In this document: in pieces, positions 35,965-42,111 of the stretch
Layout of the letters: every line of letters starts with the position of its first letter
How positions within the stretch are numbered: the stretch's first letter is position 1
Source: Gimesia sp.
GTDB lineage: Bacteria > Planctomycetota > Planctomycetia > Planctomycetales > Planctomycetaceae
Reading direction: 5' to 3'
Assembly (NCBI GenBank): GCA_002706765.1
Contig: PAJV01000007.1
Location: 21,328 to 66,172, forward strand
Length of the DNA stretch: 44,845 nucleotides
Program-made: the position numbers and the translations under genes
The notes under the pieces: model-generated
Told to the model about the DNA's origin: nothing
The model's input: only the letters and a program-made list of their open reading frames with translations
The model's database searches: none

Positions 35965-36473
35965 CTTCCTCAAGTACTAGATACTGCAATTCTTCAGTGA
36001 CTTGGTCTAAAAACAACATTTCCTCCGCATCGCTGTCTTTCGTCACTAATGATTATAATGCGTAGAGTTATGAAACAACTATTTTGTCCATTTGTCCCAG
36101 CCTTTATTTTTCTAATATAAAACACTTTCCCGTACAGGAAAAGATGCCATTGCAGGAAAGTATAAAGCAAGATTTTCCTATAAATAATTATTTTTCGGAT
36201 GGAAAATGATCAAAAAACAAGCAAATATCATCTAAAAAAAAAGCTTCTGGATCACACCTGATGAATAAATCTCGATCTTCCAGAATGCCCCAAATTTCAT
36301 ACCCAAACAACGATACGCAGATGCGTTTACGACGATTTGACTTATTCAACCCTACTCTTAATACATGTTTAAATATCATTTATACTAAAGGCAGCCTTGA
36401 ATATGCAGGCTAATTCCGTTCTTATTCAAGGCAACTAACAATAAACGCATCATCCTTGAAGAAAAGAACTTAA
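35965..36473. other. AT-rich intergenic region after the recombinase operon
   Basis: There is no supported gene. A 63-codon minus-strand frame (36188-36379) has no ribosome-binding site and no recognisable motif. CAGGAAA occurs twice near 36135-36165 and poly-T/A tracts are frequent, as is common near the ends of mobile elements, but I cannot define an attachment site. The 3' part must contain the promoter of the Fic gene. Confidence 0.45.
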
Positions 36474-37661
36474 GTGAGTACCGGAGACTTTTCACAACCA
36501 GACAAAACTCGTGCAGGCCGATATGTTAGTCAGCCGACTGGGTATCGCGCGTTCATTCCGAATCCGCTACCGCCTGATCCGCCGATTCAGATTGCCCCAG
36601 AGATGCAAGTCTTACTTTCTCAGGCAGATCGTGCGTTAGGTCGGTTAGACGGCTCGATTCAGACACTCCCGCACCCTGATCTGTTTGTCTATATGTATGT
36701 GCGGAAAGAGGCGGTTTTGTCGAGTCAGATTGAAGGAACACAAAGCTCTCTGCAAGACGTGCTCGCTGCTGAAGCACAGATTCTTGCTCCTGACCGTCCG
36801 CAAGATGTCGATGAAGTTGTCAACTATGTCCGTGCCATGAAACACGGCTTACAGAGACTTCCCGATCTGCCCGTTTCCGTACGACTCATTCGCGAAATCC
36901 ATGCCGAACTTCTGCAAGGGGTACGCGGTTCCCACCTCACGCCCGGAGAGGTGCGGACGAGTCAGAACTGGATTGGTCCTGGAGGCTGCTCCCTCAATGA
37001 AGCCACCTTTGTTCCTCCACCTCCGCAGGAAGTCCTGGAACACCTTTCTAAACTGGAATCCTTTCTGCACAGCGACACGCCGCTCCCATTATTGATTCGT
37101 ATTGGGTTGGCCCATGTCCAATTTGAAACCATCCATCCATTCCTCGATGGTAACGGGCGCGTCGGTCGATTGTTGATTACCTTTCTTCTCTGCGAGCAGG
37201 AAATCCTGCTCAAGCCAGTACTTTATCTGTCGTACTACTTCAAAAAGCATCGGCAAGAATACTACGAACAGTTGCAATCGGTTCGAGATCATGGCACCTG
37301 GGAAATCTGGCTCACATTTTTTCTCAAAGGTGTGATCGAAGTGAGTCGACAGGCAACGGAAACGGCACGACGGATTCTTCAACTGCGCGAAGAACATCGA
37401 CAGACTATAACCGAACAGTTTGGTCGAGTCGCTGGAAACGGTCACCGCGTACTCGAACACCTTTATCAACACCCGATTGTTTCGGTTAATGAAGTTCAGG
37501 AGCTGATCGGAACCACGTATCAGGCTGCCAACGAACTGGTTTCCAAGTTCGTCGACAATCACATTCTGGCCGAAACCACAGGCCAGTCCCGTAACCGCAA
37601 GTTCATGTACCGCAGCTTCATCAGCCTGTTTCATGATGAACTCGCTGAGGATGACTCCTGA
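36474..37661 (+). CDS. Fic/DOC-family protein (AMPylator-type) with winged helix
   Basis: Fic enzymes transfer AMP, or other nucleotide moieties, onto target proteins. The core motif HPFLDGNGRVGR starts at His221. An inhibitory helix of the S/T-xxx-E-G/N type is seen N-terminally as SSQIEG (Ser83 to Gly88, with Glu87 as the blocking residue), so this is an auto-inhibited class II Fic. The last 90 residues form a winged helix (HPIVSVNEVQELIGTTYQAAN) typical of DNA-binding or self-regulating Fic proteins. Length, 395 aa, is normal. The start is GTG with only a weak purine-rich site upstream. Its stop lies six bases from a decayed transposase fragment. Fic genes are common near defence and mobile genes; no specific target can be inferred. 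Confidence 0.9.
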   Translation: MSTGDFSQPDKTRAGRYVSQPTGYRAFIPNPLPPDPPIQIAPEMQVLLSQADRALGRLDGSIQTLPHPDLFVYMYVRKEAVLSSQIEGTQSSLQDVLAAEAQILAPDRPQDVDEVVNYVRAMKHGLQRLPDLPVSVRLIREIHAELLQGVRGSHLTPGEVRTSQNWIGPGGCSLNEATFVPPPPQEVLEHLSKLESFLHSDTPLPLLIRIGLAHVQFETIHPFLDGNGRVGRLLITFLLCEQEILLKPVLYLSYYFKKHRQEYYEQLQSVRDHGTWEIWLTFFLKGVIEVSRQATETARRILQLREEHRQTITEQFGRVAGNGHRVLEHLYQHPIVSVNEVQELIGTTYQAANELVSKFVDNHILAETTGQSRNRKFMYRSFISLFHDELAEDDS

Positions 37662-37667
37662 TAGGGA

Positions 37668-38033
37668 ATGCCGAACAGCACTGCAGGTTATTACAGCGAC
37701 TCGAATGTGGAGTTCGTGCAGTCCCATGTTCTGGCCCCGTTCATCGCCATGGGCAAATTCAAGCATGGGGAGTCAGTCCCCGAGAGTCCCCAAGGCCACA
37801 TCCCCAACCACCTGGCTGCGAAGGAACGCATAGGCAGAAAACTCCGCACCCAAAAAGGCCGGGCAACGGATTCCAGACGGAAGGGGCAGGTCGAACCGGT
37901 GTTCGGTCAGATCAAAGCGTGTCAGGGGTTTCGCCAGTTTTTGCTTCGCGGTCTTGAGAAAATGTAGGGGGAGTGAACTCTGGTGAGTCTGACGCACAAC
38001 CTGTTAAAGTTGTTCCGTTTTCAAACGGCCTGA
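37668..38033 (+). pseudogene. IS1182-family transposase remnant (C-terminal part)
   Basis: The frame encodes the last part of a DDE transposase: TAGYYSDSNVEFVQS, KERIGRKLRTQKGRA and VEPVFGQIKACQGFRQFLLRGLEK, which match the conserved C-terminal part of IS1182-type enzymes. The frame is then cut by TAG (37965-37967) and TGA (37974-37976). After these it continues in the same frame as LVSLTHNLLKLFRFQTA to a TGA at 38031-38033. The N-terminal three quarters are missing, replaced by the Fic gene directly upstream. It is a dead relic of an insertion near the Fic gene. No terminal inverted repeat could be recognised. Confidence 0.8.
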
Positions 38034-38282
38034 AGCCGGGCTGTTTCCGGCCTGCGCAGGAAAAACTCCTTCGCCCACCGATCACAAACCTCCAACAGCT
38101 TGTTCTCGGCCAGGCTCCTAGGCTCGATCCATATAGAGAATCTCGAAAAAAACTATCTGCGAAGGTCAACTCTTGATATCATCAACGAGGTCTAAAATGA
38201 TATGGTGAAAACGGCCACTGATTTAGCGTAGAGGCCATACTTTGACCGGTTCCAAACTCAATCTCTGAAAGAGTACTCCAAT

Positions 38283-39659
38283 ATGCAAAATAAAAAGCTC
38301 CCCTCTGAGAATAAGAGCAGCAAGCTGACGCGACGTGACTTCATTGCAACCGCCAGTACTGCTTTTATGGTGCCGACCATCGTTCCCAGTTCTGTCTTTG
38401 GTTCGAATGCCCCCAGTAACCGCATCAACATTGCCCAGATTGGTTGTGGGAATCAGAGTCGTGCCGACTTGCCTGGTATGTTGCGGCTCGCTGATGCCCA
38501 GGTGGTTGCCGTCTGTGACGTCAACAAAGCCAGTGGCGGCTATGCTCGTAAAGAACATTTCCTGGGACGCGAGCCCGCTCAGAAAAAAGTGAATGAGCAC
38601 TATGCCAAAAAGGCGCGTTCGGGAAAGTACCAGGGATGTGATGCCTACAGTGACTTTCGCGATGTTCTGGCACGCGAAGACATCGATGCCGTCATGATCA
38701 CTTTGCCCGATCATTGGCACGCTTTGGCAACTGTAAAATCCTGTGAAGCCGGCAAAGACGTCTATTGCCAGAAACCCATGTCACTCACCGTTCACGATGG
38801 TCAGCAGATGATCAAAGCAGTTCGCAAGCACAATCGTATTTTACAGACCGGCTCTCAGTATCGCTCGAATAAAGTAGTGCGCCGTATGTGTGAACTGGTA
38901 CGCAATGGTCGAATCGGCGAGGTCAAACGTGTGGTTTCTATTATCAATAACAGCGGTGCTGGACCGGGCCCAGGTTGGAAGGAAATGCCTGTACCCGCTG
39001 GGTTTGATTATAACATGTGGTTAGGCCCCGCACCGATGGCCCCCTATCATCTTGATCGCTGCTTGTACCGTTTCCGTTTTCATCTCGATTATTCAGGGGG
39101 ACAGGTAACCAACACCGGTGCTCATTCAACCGATATCATCCAGTGGGCACTGGATATGGATGGCACTGGCCCGGTGGAATTCGAGAACCAACCAGGGGTC
39201 GTTTGGCCGCCCAAAGGGCATCTATACACCACCGCGATGAAAACCGACTTCCGCGCACGCTACGCCAACGGCATCGAGTTTATTTGTCGTACACAGGACC
39301 CCGGGTTTGGAGCCCGCATCGAGGGCACCGAAGGCTGGGTTCAATTCAGTGTCAACAATATGCGCGAGGTGGAAGCATCCTCGGATGCTATCAAGAATTC
39401 GGTGATCACAGCCGAGGAGATTCACCTGCCCGTCAGCGAGAATCATTACCAGAACTTCGTTGACTCCGTCAAGTCGCGGAAAAATCCTATCGAACCCGTT
39501 GAGGCCGGACATTCTACCGCCAGTATTTGCCACTTAGGTAACATCGCCATGCAGCTGAAACGAAAACTAAAGTGGGACCCGGACAAAGAACAATTCATCG
39601 GTGATGACGAAGCCAATCAGATGCTGCAACGCCCCTATCGCACGCCCTGGCAAATCTGA
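38283..39659 (+). CDS. Tat-exported Gfo/Idh/MocA family oxidoreductase
   Basis: An NAD(P)-dependent dehydrogenase family that acts on sugars and related compounds. The N-terminus has a twin-arginine export signal (LTRRDFIATAS, Arg17-Arg18), a hydrophobic stretch and a likely cleavage after VFG, so the protein is moved folded across the inner membrane. A Rossmann domain follows (NIAQIGCGNQSRADLP, VVAVCDVNKASGG), then VMITLPDHWHALA and YCQKPMSLT, the counterpart of the EKP motif with Gln in place of Glu. The second domain contains GAHSTDIIQWAL with a candidate catalytic His. Length, 458 aa, is typical of planctomycete members, which are very numerous. The ATG follows a GAAAGAG site. The substrate is not predictable from sequence. 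Confidence 0.9.
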   Translation: MQNKKLPSENKSSKLTRRDFIATASTAFMVPTIVPSSVFGSNAPSNRINIAQIGCGNQSRADLPGMLRLADAQVVAVCDVNKASGGYARKEHFLGREPAQKKVNEHYAKKARSGKYQGCDAYSDFRDVLAREDIDAVMITLPDHWHALATVKSCEAGKDVYCQKPMSLTVHDGQQMIKAVRKHNRILQTGSQYRSNKVVRRMCELVRNGRIGEVKRVVSIINNSGAGPGPGWKEMPVPAGFDYNMWLGPAPMAPYHLDRCLYRFRFHLDYSGGQVTNTGAHSTDIIQWALDMDGTGPVEFENQPGVVWPPKGHLYTTAMKTDFRARYANGIEFICRTQDPGFGARIEGTEGWVQFSVNNMREVEASSDAIKNSVITAEEIHLPVSENHYQNFVDSVKSRKNPIEPVEAGHSTASICHLGNIAMQLKRKLKWDPDKEQFIGDDEANQMLQRPYRTPWQI

Positions 39660-39825
39660 AACGGGGACTGCACGCTCAACTGAGTTTGTCGATCAGAAAT
39701 ATTTGTGGGTTCGTGTATTTCGTGGTTAGCAAAAAGTCATTGACCTTGCCCCCCCTAACCGCATCCAGAACTTGATATACTAATCAGGATTGAGGAGGAC
39801 GAGGAGGCAGTGTAAAAACGACCCG

Positions 39826-40662
39826 TCAATCGGCCAGCAACCAGGTGATCGCATTGTTGTAGAGCCGGATCACATCAGGCTGTTTGACATCCTCGGGTGC
39901 GCCCAGGCTTGTGTAAAAGACCCGAGCCCGTTTGGGACCGTAGGTGCGGTACCAGGCTAACGGCTGGGCCGGCGTATCCGTCTCCGCTTTACCAAGCAGC
40001 AGCGGGGTAGCATCTTCGGCGAGTGGCAAGACCAGGTACAGCGACTGGTAACCGCGGATGCTGGATGGGTCGATCCCTTTCAAGAACGGCGTTTTCGCGG
40101 GAGCATCTGGGTGGCGTGTGACCCGATAAGGCAACCCCTGCGTCTCATAGCCGGTGTTTTGTCCGCCGAGTACAGCCGGTGTGAATTCCGGCCAGACCGC
40201 TCCTCCTTCAGGAGGTTTGGCATCCTTACCCCGAGGCAAAAAGGCGTGGTTGGCCGTTCGAATCCCCAGCAGTGGTTTACCCGCATTGAGATGTTTTTTG
40301 ATCGCTTCGAGCTGTTCGGCTGGCGGTGTTGCCCGTCGTATAAATACAATCAACAGGTCGGCTCGTGGAACCGCTTTGACCAGCCCAGGAATATCTGTTG
40401 GCAACGGCTGATTGCCTTCCAGAATCGTAACACTATGGCCAGCCGGCCGAAGCTCCTGCGTCGCGTAGCGATTGAGAAACGTGACCGCTTCGTAATTGTT
40501 CGGATCATCCACCGTCAAACAAACGATCTCGGCGCCTGGTGCCTGTTGAGCAGCCATCGTGTTGATCATCATGAGTAAAAGTAGGAAGATCGAAAACGTG
40601 CAGAATCGGTCGAGAAGTCGACCGTGGTGACTGATCGAGATGGTTGTATATCGGGTTGGCAT
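39826..40662 (-). CDS. ThuA-domain protein, probably exported
   Basis: The ThuA-like fold is related to class I glutamine amidotransferases and is linked to sugar utilisation in planctomycetes. After an N-terminal hydrophobic segment (CTFSIFLLLLMMINTMAA, about residues 21-38) the protein shows EAVTFLNRYATQELRPAGHSVTILE and ADLLIVFIRRATPP. It then has GKPLLGIRTANHAF, which holds the conserved His, and ARVFYTSLGAPEDV with NAITWLLAD at the end. Length is 278 aa. The strong hydrophobic segment means export or lipid anchoring is likely. It converges with the Gfo/Idh/MocA gene across 166 bases that contain no other gene; both may serve carbohydrate turnover but are not in one operon. Confidence 0.87.
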   Translation of the reverse strand: MPTRYTTISISHHGRLLDRFCTFSIFLLLLMMINTMAAQQAPGAEIVCLTVDDPNNYEAVTFLNRYATQELRPAGHSVTILEGNQPLPTDIPGLVKAVPRADLLIVFIRRATPPAEQLEAIKKHLNAGKPLLGIRTANHAFLPRGKDAKPPEGGAVWPEFTPAVLGGQNTGYETQGLPYRVTRHPDAPAKTPFLKGIDPSSIRGYQSLYLVLPLAEDATPLLLGKAETDTPAQPLAWYRTYGPKRARVFYTSLGAPEDVKQPDVIRLYNNAITWLLAD

Positions 40663-40814
40663 TGGACGTCTTTCGTGGTGGAGACAGGCAGTGAATAAGA
40701 CTACCGTCTAGCTGGGTATTCAATGGTTGGACTACTATTTTAGTTTTAGAAAACAGGTTGCCCCGTTGTTTCCAGATCAGAACGGCCTCAACATTGAGTG
40801 CTTGGCCTGAAATC

Positions 40815-40850
40815 AAAGCGTAGCGCCTGCCGGTCGAAAACCGTAACGCT
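40815..40850. repeat. REP-like palindromic repeat, copy 1
   Basis: AAAGCGTAGCGCCTGCCGG followed by TCG and AAAACCGTAACGCT. AGCGT pairs with ACGCT and CGG with CCG around a TCGAAAA loop. A related copy lies at 41488-41538. Confidence 0.5.
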
Positions 40851-41085
40851 ATCTGTGCTGAATAAGTACCTTCAATTTTGCCAATTGTGCCCAAATAGTC
40901 AAATCATTTCTGGAGTTTAAGGCACTCAGCACTGACGTACCTCCTGAGAGGCATTCAGGAGCGTTTTAGAGGCAGAGTGCGAGAAAATTGCCCACGGTTG
41001 GAATCAAGGGACGAGAGAAGCGATTCTGGGCGTCTCAGAGGGTGTGATCTTGTACAGAAAACCGCAGAATAACGGACCACGTACT

Positions 41086-41121
41086 GGACCACTACCATTT
41101 AGTAGATAGTGGACCGTTTTT
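41086..41121 (+). terminator. terminator-like imperfect hairpin
   Basis: GGACCACTA (41086-41094) and TAGTGGACC (41107-41115) can pair in eight of nine positions and are followed by a GTTTTT run. No plus-strand gene ends directly before it, so its purpose is unclear. It may be a relic of a lost gene. Confidence 0.35.
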
Positions 41122-41156
41122 CATTTTCTTAAACCTTTTCTCAAAAATGGTTTAAA

Positions 41157-41200
41157 GTCGGTTCGACACGATTCGAACGTGAGACCTCTTGCTCCCAAAA
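41157..41200 (-). tRNA. truncated tRNA-Pro(UGG), 3' half only
   Basis: Read on the minus strand, the segment gives anticodon loop TTTGGGA (anticodon TGG), 3' anticodon stem GCAAG, variable loop AGGTC, T arm TCACG-TTCGAAT-CGTGT (four of five pairs, with G53-C61 and the TTCGAAT loop intact), acceptor strand CGAACCG and discriminator A. The sequence 5' of the loop (GATTCCATC) does not pair with GCAAG, so the D arm and the 5' half are missing. It cannot be a working tRNA. A 3' half cut at the anticodon loop is what integration of an element into a tRNA gene leaves behind. Confidence 0.65.
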
Positions 41201-41487
41201 GATGGAATCTTTTTGCGACTCATTCACCCACACCCCGCAAATCACCCATCCCTGCCGGCGGAGAGTTGAAATGCCACGCCTACCGGACCTGGAATGGGCC
41301 CCATGCGGCAATTGGTCCGATCGTGCCTTTGCCGATCCTTCCCACCGAGAAAAACGAGTTAATGAAGCCGATATATCGTGAGGCTCCAGACAGTTTTGTA
41401 GCCTCCTCTGGCTCTATCAAAACCTTCACATGTATCAGAATACGAGTTAGAGGCAACTCACCTCCACTAAATGTAAACAACGGCCAG

Positions 41488-41538
41488 AAAGCGTAGCACC
41501 TGCCGGGGAGTGGCAAATTGGTATAAAAACGTAACGCC
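41488..41538. repeat. REP-like palindromic repeat, copy 2
   Basis: AAAGCGTAGCACCTGCCGG, a 15-bp longer spacer than in copy 1, then AAAAACGTAACGCC. The ends match the copy at 40815 closely, in the same orientation. Confidence 0.45.
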
Positions 41539-41630
41539 CAAATAACCACCTGCTGGTTTTGGAGCAGAAGCTGATAATTATCAGTACGGCAGGTGAAAAT
41601 TCCTGCCCGTTCCTTTTTTCCAACATCAGC

Positions 41631-41659
41631 TTGACACATGGGACGGTTTGTCCTACCCT
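41631..41659 (+). promoter_or_regulatory. promoter and possible BlaI operator
   Basis: TTGACA (41631-41636), a 17-base spacer and TACCCT (41654-41659) lie 47 bases before the BlaI ATG. Within the spacer GGAC-GGTTT-GTCC (41641-41653) forms a dyad suited to a dimeric repressor, and ACGTCCCA follows at 41673-41680. BlaI-type proteins repress their own operon, so autoregulation is likely. Confidence 0.5.
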
Positions 41660-41705
41660 TGCCTGCGACATAACGTCCCAGGTTTATGGAAAGGATGCGA
41701 TAGCG

Positions 41706-42101
41706 ATGGTCAAGACGCCGCGTGATGTCACGGAAGCGGAACTGAGTGTATTGCAGGTACTCTGGCAGCAGGGGCCAGCAACAATTCGCGCGATAACTGA
41801 AATCCTTGAACCCGAGCGAACCGACGCCTATTATTCCACCGTTAAAAAGCTGCTGGAACGGCTCGTTACTAAAGGCTATGTGAGCCGCGAACCAGCTGGC
41901 ATTGCTTTTATCTACGAAGCGAGTATGGATCGTGACGAACTGGTGGGGCGACGCCTGCAGGAAGTGGCGGAGGCTCTGTGTGAAGGTTCCCTGACGCCTC
42001 TGCTGACGCAACTGGCGCAGCACAATGATCTGAACCGGAAACAGCAGAAAGTGCTGATGGATTTGATCGAAGATCTGGCTAAACAACACCAAAAACCATA
42101 A
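41706..42101 (+). CDS. BlaI/MecI/CopY-family transcriptional repressor
   Basis: A small winged-helix repressor of 131 aa. TEAELSVLQVLWQQGPATIRAI and YYSTVKKLLERLVTKGYVSRE form the DNA-binding domain. The C-terminal helices (DELVGRRLQEVAEAL onward) give the dimer interface and, in BlaI proteins, the cleavage site. I start it at the ATG at 41706. The longer frame from 41559 includes the promoter and operator-like dyad and is therefore not used. Ten bases separate it from the M56 peptidase gene, giving the usual BlaI-BlaR1-like two-gene regulatory operon. In planctomycetes these pairs are abundant and seldom linked to beta-lactams, so the inducing signal is unknown. Confidence 0.9.
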   Translation: MVKTPRDVTEAELSVLQVLWQQGPATIRAITEILEPERTDAYYSTVKKLLERLVTKGYVSREPAGIAFIYEASMDRDELVGRRLQEVAEALCEGSLTPLLTQLAQHNDLNRKQQKVLMDLIEDLAKQHQKP

Positions 42102-42111
42102 GGAGATGGCA

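Larger units (their letters stand above)
40663..41705. other. gene-poor region with tRNA remnant and palindromic repeats
   Basis: About 1 kb without a supported gene. It holds a tRNA-Pro 3' half (41157-41200), two copies of a palindromic repeat (40815-40850 and 41488-41538), a terminator-like hairpin (41086-41121) and the BlaI promoter (41631-41659). A 105-codon plus-strand frame at 41179-41496 overlaps the tRNA remnant and has no family features, so I do not call it. Confidence 0.6.

Noticed and set aside
36188-36379. 63-codon minus-strand frame after the ParB genes
   Set aside because: There is no ribosome-binding site, no motif and no operon partner. It is better read as AT-rich noncoding DNA.
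41179-41496. 105-codon plus-strand open frame
   Set aside because: It starts inside the tRNA remnant, includes a palindromic repeat at its end, and shows no domain or ribosome-binding site.
41559-41705. Longer N-terminus for the BlaI-family repressor
   Set aside because: The extension covers a good TTGACA-17-TACCCT promoter with an operator-like dyad, and BlaI proteins begin at the MVKTPRD segment.
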